Origin: Sphingomonas folli
Lineage (GTDB): Bacteria > Pseudomonadota > Alphaproteobacteria > Sphingomonadales > Sphingomonadaceae
DNA length: 64,000 bases
Assembly (NCBI RefSeq): GCF_019429525.1
Contig: NZ_JAHXZL010000014.1
Coordinates: 1 to 64,000, forward strand
Direction of reading: 5' to 3'
The notes under the pieces are model-generated. The model had not been told where the DNA came from, ran no database searches, and saw only the letters and a list, made by a program, of their open reading frames with translations. Numbering within the stretch: the stretch's first letter is position 1; each line of letters opens with the position of its first letter. The position numbers and the translations under genes are program-made. Shown here piece by piece: positions 36,132 through 44,474 of this stretch.

Positions 36132-36626
36132 ATGCGACTGTCATTGCTCTGTGCGCTCGCGGGCGCGCTCCTGGCCGCGCCCGCCGCGGCGCGCGACCTC
36201 AAGGTCGGCCAGCCCGCGCCGCCGATCGAGCTGACCCTGGTCGACGGCAGCAAGACCACGCTCGCCGATCACAAGGGCGAGGTGGTGCTGCTCAACTTCT
36301 GGGCGACCTGGTGCGTACCGTGCCGCGCCGAGCTGCCGCTGCTCGACGGCTATTATCGCCGCGCGAGACAGCACGGGCTGAGCGTCTTCGCGGTGGCGAC
36401 CGACGGTTCGGCGCCGCTCCACCGGCTCAAGCCGGTCTTCGCCGCCATGGCGATCCCCGCGGTGCGGCGGATCAAGGGCATGAGCGCGGAGATGCCCGCG
36501 GTTCCGACCAATTACATCATCGATCGCGCCGGCGTGGTGCGCTACGCCAAGGCCGCCGCGCTCGACCTCGACGATCTCAACCGCGAGCTGATCCCGCTGC
36601 TCAACGAACCCGCCCCGAAGGGCTGA
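36132..36626 (+). CDS. TlpA-like thioredoxin-fold protein
   Basis: A 164-residue exported protein with a signal peptide (MRLSLLCALAGALLAAPAAA) and a TlpA/ResA thioredoxin domain. The active site is CVPC in NFWATWCVPCRAELP and the cis-Pro loop is AVPTNYIIDRAG. Such proteins reduce disulfides in the periplasm, for example during cytochrome c or oxidase maturation. The client here is unknown. A lipoprotein gene follows 45 bases later on the same strand. Confidence 0.9.
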   Translation: MRLSLLCALAGALLAAPAAARDLKVGQPAPPIELTLVDGSKTTLADHKGEVVLLNFWATWCVPCRAELPLLDGYYRRARQHGLSVFAVATDGSAPLHRLKPVFAAMAIPAVRRIKGMSAEMPAVPTNYIIDRAGVVRYAKAAALDLDDLNRELIPLLNEPAPKG

Positions 36627-36671
36627 GCGGAAACGCGGGGAACGGCGCCAGGTCGCACGAGTTGAGCGGGG

Positions 36672-37133
36672 ATGAAGACGTCCGCCCTCACCGCCGCCCT
36701 CCTCCTGCTCGCCGCCTGCGGCGACCGGACCGGGCAGACGGGAGGCGACGGCGCGTCCGGGGCTGCGGCCAACGCAACCGCCGCCCCGGACGCCGCCAGC
36801 GTCACTCCTGACCCGAGCGCGTCACCCCCGAGCGCCACGCCCGCCCCGTCGCGGGCGCGCTATCTCGGCCGCTGGCGCGGCGTGGAGGGGCTCAACCTCG
36901 TCGTCACGCCGCGCGCCGGCGACGGCGACGCGGTCACATTGGCGATGCAGTGGAGCCTCGACGACAAAGGGACCTATGACGGCGAGGTCACCGCCGAGGG
37001 CATCGCCTTCGAGCGCGAGGGCGCGCGCGAGCTGCTGCGACCGAGCGACGGCGCCGCGACCGGGCTGAAATATCTCGACGGCAAGAAGGACTGTCTGACG
37101 GTGAAGGCCGGCGAGGGTTACTGCCGCGACTGA
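36672..37133 (+). CDS. Lipoprotein of unknown function (153 aa)
   Basis: MKTSALTAALLLLAAC gives a clear lipobox (LAAC). A 45-residue Ala/Pro/Thr/Ser linker leads to a small domain (residues ~62-150) starting YLGRWRGVEGLNLVV, which looks like a compact beta-barrel, with two Cys near the end (KKDCLTVKAGEGYCRD) that may pair. I do not recognise the family. Its 3' end overlaps the convergent CitE-like gene by 16 bases. Confidence 0.75.
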   Translation: MKTSALTAALLLLAACGDRTGQTGGDGASGAAANATAAPDAASVTPDPSASPPSATPAPSRARYLGRWRGVEGLNLVVTPRAGDGDAVTLAMQWSLDDKGTYDGEVTAEGIAFEREGARELLRPSDGAATGLKYLDGKKDCLTVKAGEGYCRD

Positions 37134-37984
37134 ATCGCGCGATCGAGCGCGATGAGCCGCTCCGCCTGCGCGAGGTGAAGCCGCTCCACCATCTCGCCCT
37201 CGACACGGATCGCGCCCAGCGCGGCATGAGCGGGTAGAGCGAAGGCGGCGACGACGCGCTCGGCGCGCGCGACCGCCTCGACCGAGGGAGCGAAGGCGCG
37301 ATTGGCGGCAGCGATCTGCGCGGGGTGGATCAGCGTCTTGCCGTCGAAGCCCCAGCGCGCGCCCTGGTCGCAGGCGCGCTCGATCGCGGCGGGATCGTCG
37401 ATCGCGTTGGTGACGCCGTCGAGCGCGGCGATGCCCGCGAGGCGCGCGGCGAGCACCACCTCGGTGAGGATCGACCACAGCGGCGCGCGATCGTCGCCGG
37501 GCGCGCAGCGCAGCTCGCGTGCGAGGTCGTTGGGCCCGACCACCAGTGCGGCGAGACCGGTGTCGCGCGCCGCCGCGGCGATCGCGCGCGACGACGCGAC
37601 GCCGGCGCAGGTCTCGATCATGGCCCATAGCGCCGGACCCTCGCCGAGCGCGGCGCGCGCCGCGTGGAGCGTGGCAGGGTCGTCGACCTTGGGCAGCAGC
37701 ACCGCGTCGAGCGCCGCGCCGCGCAGCGCGGCGAGGTCGTCGGGGCCCCATTCGGTGTCGGCGGCGTTGACCCGCACGACGCGCTCACGCCTGCCCCAGC
37801 CGCCGGTCTCCAACGCCGCGACCGCCGCCGCGCGCGCCTCGTGCTTCGTCGCCGGTGCCACCGAGTCCTCGAGATCGAGGATCACCGCGTCGCAGTCGAG
37901 CGTCACCGCCTTGGCGAGCGCGCGCGGGTTCGACGCGGGCATGAACAAGGCGCTGCGGCGCGGCCGCGTCGCCGCCGCGCTCAC
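37118..37984 (-). CDS. CitE-like HpcH/HpaI-family lyase
   Basis: A 288-residue Mg-dependent C-C lyase of the CitE-like group, which acts on acyl-CoA or acyl thioester substrates such as citryl- or malyl-CoA. Motifs are VILDLEDSVAP, VRVNAADTEWG, the metal-binding Glu in LWAMIETCAGV and VVGPNDLARELR, and GFDGKTLIHPAQI. True citrate lyase partners are absent, so a beta-methylmalyl/malyl-CoA-type role is more likely. The GTG start overlaps the stop of the lpoA-like gene as GTGA. Confidence 0.88.
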   Translation of the reverse strand: MSAAATRPRRSALFMPASNPRALAKAVTLDCDAVILDLEDSVAPATKHEARAAAVAALETGGWGRRERVVRVNAADTEWGPDDLAALRGAALDAVLLPKVDDPATLHAARAALGEGPALWAMIETCAGVASSRAIAAAARDTGLAALVVGPNDLARELRCAPGDDRAPLWSILTEVVLAARLAGIAALDGVTNAIDDPAAIERACDQGARWGFDGKTLIHPAQIAAANRAFAPSVEAVARAERVVAAFALPAHAALGAIRVEGEMVERLHLAQAERLIALDRAIQSRQ

Positions 37985-39180
37985 TTCTCCGCGAACCCCG
38001 TCGGCGCGGGCGACACCGCCACCGCGGCGCCGACGCGCAATTCCTTCACCTCGAGCGCGCGCTCGGCGACGCCGTCGCGGCCGAAGCGGAACGCGCCGTC
38101 GATCCCGGCGAAGCCGTCGGCGTCGCGCAGCCGCGGCTCGGGGAAAGCGGTGCCCGGCCGCCAGTCGCGCGCGATCCGCACCACCAGCAGCACCGAGTCG
38201 TAGCCGAGGCTCGACAGCCGATACGGCGCGGCGTTGAAGCGGGTGCGATAGTTGCGCGCATATTGGCGGTAGAGGTCGTCGGGCACGCTAGCGAACCACG
38301 ATCCGTTCAGCGCCGGCGCGCTGGCTCCCTTGTCCGCGTTCCACAATTCGGTGCCGAGGATCTGCGTCGTCGGGCTGTCGCGGCGAAGAAGCGGCACCGC
38401 CGCGGTGGCGGAGCCCGCGCTGTCGGCGATCAGGATCGCGTCGAACGGCGCGTCCTTGGCCATGCGCTGCACCGCCGCGCCCAGCGCGCCGGGACCGCGG
38501 TCATAGGTCTGCAGCGAGACCACGCGCCCGCCCGCCTGCTCCACCGCGCGCAGGAAGGCGGTGGAGGCGCGGCTGCCGTACAGCGCGTTGGGCACCAGCC
38601 CGCCGAAATTGTTCATGCCGCGCGCGCGCGCGAAGCCGACCACGCGCTCGATCGACTGTGCCGGGGCGTAGCCCAGCACATAGGTGCCGTTGCCCGCCAC
38701 ACCGGTGTCGTTCGAGAAGGACAGGACCGGCACCTTGGCGGCGCGCGCGATCGGCGCCACCGCGCGCACGTCCTCGGCGAGCAGCGGCCCCAGGATCAGC
38801 TGCGCGCCGTCGGCGATCGCGCGCGAGGCGGCCTGGGCCGCGCCCGTCGCGGTATCGTAGCTGGTGATTCGCACCTGCGCGTTGCGCGTGTCGAGCAGCG
38901 CGAGCTGGGTCGCGTTGGCGAGGCTGCGCCCCACGCCCGCGTTGCTGCCCGACAGCGGCACCAGCAGCGCGACCCGGTGCCGCTCGACGTCGTGCGGCAG
39001 GCCGGTGACCACCTCGGGGGCGGTGTCGCGCGGCGGCTGGGCGCTGGTCTGCGGCCGCGGCGCCTCGACGGGGGCGCGCGGCACCACCGTCGAGCAGGCC
39101 GCGAGCAGCAGCGCGCCGGTGACCGCGACCAACCGGCTCCATGCGCTCGACCATTGCGGCCGCCCGATCGCCTCTGCCAT
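37981..39180 (-). CDS. LpoA-like penicillin-binding protein activator (lipoprotein, LivK-type fold)
   Basis: A 399-residue lipoprotein (lipobox LAAC, near residue 28) with a Pro-rich linker and a periplasmic-binding-protein fold of the kind in the C-terminal domain of LpoA, the activator of PBP1a. VALLVPLSGSNAGVGRSLANA begins the domain. The N-terminal helical domain of E. coli LpoA is missing. The divergent rsmI gene reproduces the enterobacterial yraM-yraL arrangement, which supports the assignment. Its ATG overlaps the rsmI ATG, and a CitE-like gene is coupled downstream. Confidence 0.82.
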   Translation of the reverse strand: MAEAIGRPQWSSAWSRLVAVTGALLLAACSTVVPRAPVEAPRPQTSAQPPRDTAPEVVTGLPHDVERHRVALLVPLSGSNAGVGRSLANATQLALLDTRNAQVRITSYDTATGAAQAASRAIADGAQLILGPLLAEDVRAVAPIARAAKVPVLSFSNDTGVAGNGTYVLGYAPAQSIERVVGFARARGMNNFGGLVPNALYGSRASTAFLRAVEQAGGRVVSLQTYDRGPGALGAAVQRMAKDAPFDAILIADSAGSATAAVPLLRRDSPTTQILGTELWNADKGASAPALNGSWFASVPDDLYRQYARNYRTRFNAAPYRLSSLGYDSVLLVVRIARDWRPGTAFPEPRLRDADGFAGIDGAFRFGRDGVAERALEVKELRVGAAVAVSPAPTGFAEK

Positions 39181-40021
39181 GACATCTCCCGTGAACTCTC
39201 TACCGCCTGGGCTCTACATCGTCGCCACCCCGATCGGCAATCTCGGCGATCTCTCGCCGCGCGCGGCGGAGGTGCTCGCCGCCGCCGACGTCATCGCGGT
39301 GGAGGATTCGCGCGTCACCGCCGGGCTGCTGCGCCACATCGGCGCCAAGCGGCCGATGACCCCCTATCACGACCACAATGCCGCCGAGGTCCGCCCGCGA
39401 CTGATCGAGCGGATGGCGGGCGAGGTGGTCGCGCTCGTCTCCGACGCGGGCACGCCGCTGATCTCCGATCCCGGTTACAAGCTGGTGCGCGAGGCGCGCG
39501 CGGCGGGGCGCCACGTCGTGACGGTGCCGGGCGCCTGCGCCGCGGTGGCCGCGCTGACTCTGGCCGGCCTGCCGACCGACCGCTTCCTGTTCCTCGGTTT
39601 CCTCCCGCCCAAGGAGCAGGCCCGCGCCGAGGCGATCCGCGAGGTCGCGGCGGTGCGCGCGACCCTGGTGCTGTACGAGTCGGGGCCGCGGCTGGGCGCC
39701 TGCCTCGCCGCGCTGGCGCAGCTGCTGGGCGAGCGCGAGGCGGCGGTGTGCCGGGAGATCACCAAGAAGTTCGAGGAGGCGGTGACCGGCACGCTCGGCG
39801 AGCTGGCGGCGCGCTACGCCGAGGCGCCACCCAGGGGCGAGATCGTCGTCGTGGTCGCCCCCCCTGCCCCGCCCGCCGCGGCGAGCGCGGCCGACGCCGA
39901 CGCGGCGCTGACGGAGGCGCTCACCCGCCTGCCCGCCTCCAAGGCGGCGGGCGAGGTGGCGAAGGCGCTCGGGCTCGATCGCCGCGCGCTCTACGCGCGG
40001 GCGCTCGCACTCAAGGGGTAG
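39179..40021 (+). CDS. rsmI: 16S rRNA (cytidine(1402)-2'-O)-methyltransferase
   Basis: 2'-O-methylates C1402 in the 30S decoding centre. The 280-residue tetrapyrrole-methylase-fold protein has GLYIVATPIGNLGDLSPRA, VSDAGTPLISDPGYKLV and FLGFLPPKEQAR, all typical. ATG 39179 overlaps the divergent lpoA-like ATG by two bases, and no ribosome site is seen before it; GTG 39191, four codons in, is a possible real start. Its 3' end overlaps the next convergent gene by 11 bases. Confidence 0.94.
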   Translation: MTSPVNSLPPGLYIVATPIGNLGDLSPRAAEVLAAADVIAVEDSRVTAGLLRHIGAKRPMTPYHDHNAAEVRPRLIERMAGEVVALVSDAGTPLISDPGYKLVREARAAGRHVVTVPGACAAVAALTLAGLPTDRFLFLGFLPPKEQARAEAIREVAAVRATLVLYESGPRLGACLAALAQLLGEREAAVCREITKKFEEAVTGTLGELAARYAEAPPRGEIVVVVAPPAPPAAASAADADAALTEALTRLPASKAAGEVAKALGLDRRALYARALALKG

Positions 40022-40967
40022 CCGCGGCGCCCGCCTCGTTCTCCCGCGCGATCGCGCCCGCCATCCGGCCGCGCTGGGTGTAGGCGAAGGCGTTGGCCCC
40101 GCCGGTGTACAGGCCGCGCAGATAGCCCCGGTCGAAGGCGGTGAGCTGCGCGGGCGGCGCGGCCTTCGTGCCGAACAGCGCCAGGATCGTGTCGAGCCCG
40201 CCGCCGGCGAGCTCACGCGCGCCGGCGAACAGCCGCAGCGCGGCATAGTCGGCGAGCTGACGCGACGTCTTTCCCACGACGGCCCGACGCTCGACGATCA
40301 GCACGGCGGTGATCACGTCCTGTCGCACCGGCTGGTTGACCCTCGACGCGACCGCGACCCTGAAGGTCGGGGGTCCGTCGCCCGGCAGATTCGTCTCGCC
40401 CTCGCGCGTGCGCACCTCGGTGAGCCGCCACGCGAACGCCGGCCCCTGGCCCTTGAGCAGCGCGCGACGCGCGTTGAAGCCGACCCCCAGCAGCGCGCGA
40501 TGGTTGGACCGCGCCATCTTCACCACCTCGGCGTGCGCGTCGTCGACGAACAGCACCATCGTGTTGGGGCGGCATCGATCGCCGGCGAGTGTGATGCCGG
40601 CGAGATCGGCGTCCTCGAGCATGCGCTGGGCGATCTCGCCCGACACCTTGCTCGAGAGCCCGCCGACCGCGACGCACACCGGCGCCTGGAAACGGGCCAG
40701 CGGCATGTTCTGCGATACCGGCCCCGTCGCCGCGCGCACCTGGCTGCCGATCACCTCGCGGGTCGGCGCGGCGACGACGATGTCGCCGTTGTCGCCGAGC
40801 CGCTGCTCCGCGGCGGGGACAGGGGCGGAGACGGGATCGGCGCCGGCCGCAGGCCCATCGGTCGGCTCCGGTCGGGGCGACGCGGTGACGGGCGCCGCGC
40901 CGGGGATCTGCGTCGCCGCGGCCGGTGCCGACGCGACGACCCACGCTGCCAGAAAGGGGCCGATCAT
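40011..40967 (-). CDS. Exported hypothetical protein (318 aa)
   Basis: A signal peptide (MIGPFLAAWVVASAPAAA), a Pro-rich disordered stretch (~20-55) and a folded part with two Cys (APVCVAVGG, GDRCRPNTM). DAHAEVVKMARSNHRALL and RQLADYAALRLFAGA are likely helices. I do not recognise the family. ATG 40967 has GGGAGAAGG just upstream, better than an ATG eight codons earlier. It is convergent with rsmI. Confidence 0.72.
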   Translation of the reverse strand: MIGPFLAAWVVASAPAAATQIPGAAPVTASPRPEPTDGPAAGADPVSAPVPAAEQRLGDNGDIVVAAPTREVIGSQVRAATGPVSQNMPLARFQAPVCVAVGGLSSKVSGEIAQRMLEDADLAGITLAGDRCRPNTMVLFVDDAHAEVVKMARSNHRALLGVGFNARRALLKGQGPAFAWRLTEVRTREGETNLPGDGPPTFRVAVASRVNQPVRQDVITAVLIVERRAVVGKTSRQLADYAALRLFAGARELAGGGLDTILALFGTKAAPPAQLTAFDRGYLRGLYTGGANAFAYTQRGRMAGAIARENEAGAAATP

Positions 40968-41142
40968 CGCCTTCTCCCGTCGTGCACGCACCAGACTAGA
41001 TGCCTCCAGCGATCGTGTGGGCTACTTTTCCATCCGAACCGGACGGAAAGCGCGACGTCGTGGCAGTCGGCCGGATCGACGACGACGGGTGGGACGATCT
41101 GTCCCATCGAAGCCGACCGCGGACGTGCCTACATCGCGAAGC

Positions 41143-41592
41143 ATGGACCCGACACCCCCTGCCCCCGTCGCGCCGAGCGGTCGCGACCGTTTCTGGTGGA
41201 TCATCCGATCGGGCTGGCGCGGCCGCTGCCCGCGCTGCGGCGTGGGCAAGATGTTCGCCTCCTGGCTCAAGGTGGTGCCGCGCTGCAGCCACTGCGGGCT
41301 CGACTATCGCTTCGCCGCGCCCGACGACGGCCCCGCCTTCTTCTCGCTGTGCGTCATCGCGCTGCCGCTGACCGCCTTCGTCGTGTGGCTCCAGGTCGCC
41401 TTCGAACCGCCGGCCTGGGTGCATCTCGTCACCTCGGTTCCGGTGATGACCCTCGGCACGCTGCTGCCGCTGCGCCCGATCAAGGGGTGGCTGGTCGCGT
41501 CGCAATATGTCAACCGCGCGCAGGAGGCGGGGACGCGCGGGCTGTGGTCCGACCTGCACGGGACATCCGGCGCGAGCGACTTCGACCAGTGA
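41143..41592 (+). CDS. DUF983 membrane protein
   Basis: A 149-residue protein with the DUF983 layout: an N-terminal zinc ribbon (CPRCGVGKMF and CSHCGLDYRF) and two membrane helices (CVIALPLTAFVVWLQVAF and VTSVPVMTLGTLLPL). DUF983 genes are often found near cytochrome oxidase genes, but the function is not settled. The next gene, for a cytochrome c, starts inside its stop codon (GTGA), so the two are coupled. Confidence 0.88.
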   Translation: MDPTPPAPVAPSGRDRFWWIIRSGWRGRCPRCGVGKMFASWLKVVPRCSHCGLDYRFAAPDDGPAFFSLCVIALPLTAFVVWLQVAFEPPAWVHLVTSVPVMTLGTLLPLRPIKGWLVASQYVNRAQEAGTRGLWSDLHGTSGASDFDQ

Positions 41593-42032
41593 GCCGGCGC
41601 CGGCTCGCCCTCGCCGCGGTCGCGCTGCTCGCCGGCTGCGGCGACTCAGACGTGGCCACTCGGCGCGAGGCGCTGGGCGCCGACCCGACGCTGGCGGCGC
41701 GGCTCGCCGTCGCGGACGCGCGGCATGGCGCGCGGCTCTTCCGCCAGTGCGCCGCCTGCCACACGATCGGTGTCGGCGCGGGCGACCGCGACGGGCCCAA
41801 CCTGCGGGGCGCGATGGGCGCGCCCGTCGCCGGCGTGAGCGCGCGCTTCGGCTATACCGCGGCGCTGCGCGCACATGGCGGACGCTGGACCGACGAGGCG
41901 ATGGACGATTGGCTCGCCGACCCGGCCGCGGTCGCGCCCGGCACCGCGATGCGCTTCCGCGGGGTACGCGACCCGCTCGATCGCGCCGACCTCATCGCCT
42001 ATCTCTACCAGCAGCGCGTCGGCGCCCGCTGA
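41589..42032 (+). CDS. Lipid-anchored class I cytochrome c
   Basis: A 147-residue protein with a lipobox (LLAGC, in LALAAVALLAGCGDS), one haem site CAACH and a Met-ligand region VAPGTAMRFRGV, as in mitochondrial-type cytochromes c such as c552. An anchored electron carrier may shuttle between bc1 and a terminal oxidase. The GTG start overlaps the DUF983 stop by 4 bases. Oxidase genes are not nearby. Confidence 0.88.
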   Translation: MSRRRLALAAVALLAGCGDSDVATRREALGADPTLAARLAVADARHGARLFRQCAACHTIGVGAGDRDGPNLRGAMGAPVAGVSARFGYTAALRAHGGRWTDEAMDDWLADPAAVAPGTAMRFRGVRDPLDRADLIAYLYQQRVGAR

Positions 42033-42084
42033 GCCGGGCCAGCGGACGCTTGCCGGTGCGGCGCGGCTGGCGCACGCCACGGTG

Positions 42085-42456
42085 ATGCGCCGCCCCCGCT
42101 CCCTGCGCGACCGCCGCGACGCCGAGGCGGCGGGGCGACGCGGCGAGCGGCTCGCCGCCTGGTGGTTGCGTCTACAGGGCTGGCAGATCCTCGACCGGCG
42201 CGTGCGTACGCCCGCGGGTGAGGTCGACCTGGTGGCGCGGCGTGGCGCGCTGGTCGCCTTCGTCGAGGTCAAGGCACGGCGCACCGCCGCCGAGCTCGAC
42301 ACCGCGATCGACGAGCGCCGGCTCGCGCGCGTCGCCGCCGCGGCCGAGCTGCTGATGTCGCGCTACGCGCTGCCGGGGGACGACATCCGCGTCGACGTGC
42401 TGCTGCTCGCCCCCGGCGCGCGCCCGCGCCACATCGAGAACGCCTGGATCGGCTGA
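42085..42456 (+). CDS. yraN: YraN-family (UPF0102) nuclease-fold protein
   Basis: A 123-residue protein with the restriction-endonuclease-like fold of the UPF0102 family: GRRGERLAAWWLRLQGW, the EVDLVARRG motif with active-site-like Asp, and VEVKARR (the E-x-K element). Its cellular role is unknown. yraN close to rsmI and the lpoA-like gene is the same neighbourhood as in enterobacteria. The GTG/ATG start at 42085 leaves 52 bases after the cytochrome c gene. Confidence 0.88.
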   Translation: MRRPRSLRDRRDAEAAGRRGERLAAWWLRLQGWQILDRRVRTPAGEVDLVARRGALVAFVEVKARRTAAELDTAIDERRLARVAAAAELLMSRYALPGDDIRVDVLLLAPGARPRHIENAWIG

Positions 42457-42538
42457 GCGCCGGTGCGAGGGCGGGCGTGACATTGCCGGTGCAGCACCCT
42501 ACCTGCCGCCGCATCGCACCGCCGCAGAGGGACAGTCC

Positions 42539-43498
42539 ATGGCGCTCACCGTCGCGGTCCAGATGGACCCGCTCGACCAGATCAACATCGCCGGCGACTC
42601 GACCTTCGCGCTGATGCTCGCCGGCCAGGCGCGCGGGCACCGGCTGTTCCATTACACCGCGGACCAGCTCAATTGGTCGGACGGCAGGCTGTGGACCAGC
42701 GCGCATCCGGTGACGGTGCGGCGCGTCGCGGGCGATCATTTCAGCGTCGAGGCCCCGGTCGCGCTCGATCTCGGCGACGAGGTCGACGTGGTGCTGATGC
42801 GCCAGGACCCGCCGTTCGACCTCGGCTACATCACCGCCACCCACCTGCTCGAGCGCGTCGCCGACCGGACGCTGGTGGTCAACGATCCCGCCAGCGTGCG
42901 CAACGCGCCCGAGAAGGTGTTCGTGCTCGACTATGCGCGCTTCATGCCGCCGACGCTGGTGACCCGCTCGCTCGACGAGGCGCGCGCCTTCCTCGCGCGG
43001 CACGGCGCGATTGTGGTCAAGCCGCTCCACGGCAACGGCGGGAAGGCGATCTTCCGCGTCGGCCCCGAGGGCGAGAATCTCTCCGCGCTGATCGAGGTGT
43101 TCAACCAGACCTGGCGCGAGCCGCACATGGTGCAGGCCTTCCTCCCCGACGTCGCCAAGGGCGACAAGCGCATCGTGCTGGTCGACGGCGAGGTGGCGGG
43201 CGCGATCAACCGGCTGCCGGGCGCGGGCGAGATCCGCAGCAACCTCGCGGTCGGCGGCTCGGCCGAGAAGACCGAGCTGACCCCGCGCGAGCGCGAGATC
43301 TGCGCCGCGCTCGGCCCCGAGCTGAGACGTCGCGGGCTGATCTTCGTCGGCATCGACGTGATCGGCGGCGAGTGGCTGACCGAGATCAACGTCACCTCCC
43401 CGACCGGAATCGTCGCGATCGAGCGGTTCGACGGCACCGACGTCGCCGGTCTCATCTGGGACGCGATCGAGCGCCGCCACGCGGAACGGACGCGCTGA
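42539..43498 (+). CDS. gshB: Glutathione synthetase
   Basis: ATP-grasp enzyme (319 residues) that adds Gly to gamma-glutamylcysteine. ATP-grasp elements VVKPLHGNGGKAIFRV and KRIVLVDGEVAGAINRLPG, and the C-terminal FVGIDVIGGEWLTEINVTSPTG, are all present. It starts 82 bases after yraN and may share its transcript. gshA is not in the window. Confidence 0.96.
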   Translation: MALTVAVQMDPLDQINIAGDSTFALMLAGQARGHRLFHYTADQLNWSDGRLWTSAHPVTVRRVAGDHFSVEAPVALDLGDEVDVVLMRQDPPFDLGYITATHLLERVADRTLVVNDPASVRNAPEKVFVLDYARFMPPTLVTRSLDEARAFLARHGAIVVKPLHGNGGKAIFRVGPEGENLSALIEVFNQTWREPHMVQAFLPDVAKGDKRIVLVDGEVAGAINRLPGAGEIRSNLAVGGSAEKTELTPREREICAALGPELRRRGLIFVGIDVIGGEWLTEINVTSPTGIVAIERFDGTDVAGLIWDAIERRHAERTR

Positions 43499-43517
43499 CC
43501 GCGCCGTTGGCGGAGAC

Positions 43518-44120
43518 GTGACCGAGTTCATCGTCAGCTGGATCGTCAAGGGCGGCTACCTCGGCATCTTCCTGCTGATGGCGCTGGAGAATATCGTTCC
43601 CCCCATCCCCTCGGAGGTGATCATGGGGCTGGGCGGGATCGCGGTGGCGCGCGGGCAGATGGCGCTGGTGCCGCTGCTGCTGTGGGGCACTGCCGGCACC
43701 ACCGCGGGCAATCTGTTCTGGTACTGGGTCGGCCGCCGCGTCGGCTATGCGCGCTTCCGCCCCTTCGTCGAGCGCCACGGCCGCTGGCTGACGATGGAGT
43801 GGGATGACGTCGAGCGCGTACAGCATTTCTTCCATCGTCACGGCGGCTGGGTGATCTTCGTGTTTCGTTTCATGCCGACCTTCCGCACGATGATCTCGCT
43901 CCCCGCGGGCATGGCGGCGATGCCGCTGTGGCGCTTCCTGACCATGACCTTCCTCGGCAGCGTCATCTGGAACGCGGTGCTGGCGGGCGCCGGCTATTAT
44001 CTCGGCAGCCGGTTCAGCGAGCTCGACCGCTACGTCGGACCGGTCGGGATCGCGCTGACGGTGCTGGCGCTGGGTTACTACGTCTATCGTGTCGTCACCT
44101 GGTCGCCGCGGGGCGAGTAG
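43518..44120 (+). CDS. DedA-family membrane protein
   Basis: A 200-residue inner-membrane protein of the DedA/VTT family, with members that move lipid carriers or phospholipids across the membrane. Typical motifs are ENIVPPIPSEVIMGLGG near the N-terminus and FRFMPTFRTMISLPAGMAAM in the middle, including the conserved Arg. GTG start with GGAG close upstream. It lies 19 bases after gshB, so likely co-transcribed. Substrate unknown. Confidence 0.9.
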   Translation: MTEFIVSWIVKGGYLGIFLLMALENIVPPIPSEVIMGLGGIAVARGQMALVPLLLWGTAGTTAGNLFWYWVGRRVGYARFRPFVERHGRWLTMEWDDVERVQHFFHRHGGWVIFVFRFMPTFRTMISLPAGMAAMPLWRFLTMTFLGSVIWNAVLAGAGYYLGSRFSELDRYVGPVGIALTVLALGYYVYRVVTWSPRGE

Positions 44121-44474
44121 ATCCTCCCGGGCGTAGGACCCGGCTATGATCCCTGCGCCTCGCCGGGGATGCTTCCGCGCACGCGGGAGCCAAGGATGAC
44201 GAGCGTCGTCCCATGGTTCGAGGGTCTGACCCACCTCAATCGATCCGTGTCAGGGCCGCAGGCGTGACGCTCGTGGCTCTGGCCCCTGCGCCGGCAGGAG
44301 CACCCCGCTGACTCACACCAGATGGATCAGCGTCTAGGCTTCGGCGCTCGCCGGAGTACGGCTCAGCTTGCGAGGGATCGCACTCTGGCGGCCCTGGTCG
44401 CGTCGAGACCCGATTGAGCCGTTCCGCCCGCGGCCCACCACCACCGCACCTCCGCGCGGGGAAGCGTCTCTCGC
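44121..44474. other. Gene-free repeat-containing region between dedA and xerC
   Basis: 354 bases separate the two convergent genes. Most of it is taken by copy B of the dispersed repeat. An extra hairpin half, GGCGCTCGCC (44343-44352), corresponds to the hairpin found within copy A. I see no coding frame with a plausible start and no T-run terminator. Confidence 0.6.
44222..44339 (-). repeat. Dispersed ~120-bp repeat, copy B
   Basis: The reverse complement of this stretch aligns along its whole length with 4662-4790, with scattered substitutions and one large gap where copy A holds a hairpin. Blocks such as CCACGAGCGTCACG and GATCCATCTG are shared. The two copies are 39.6 kb apart and in opposite orientation. 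Confidence 0.75.
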
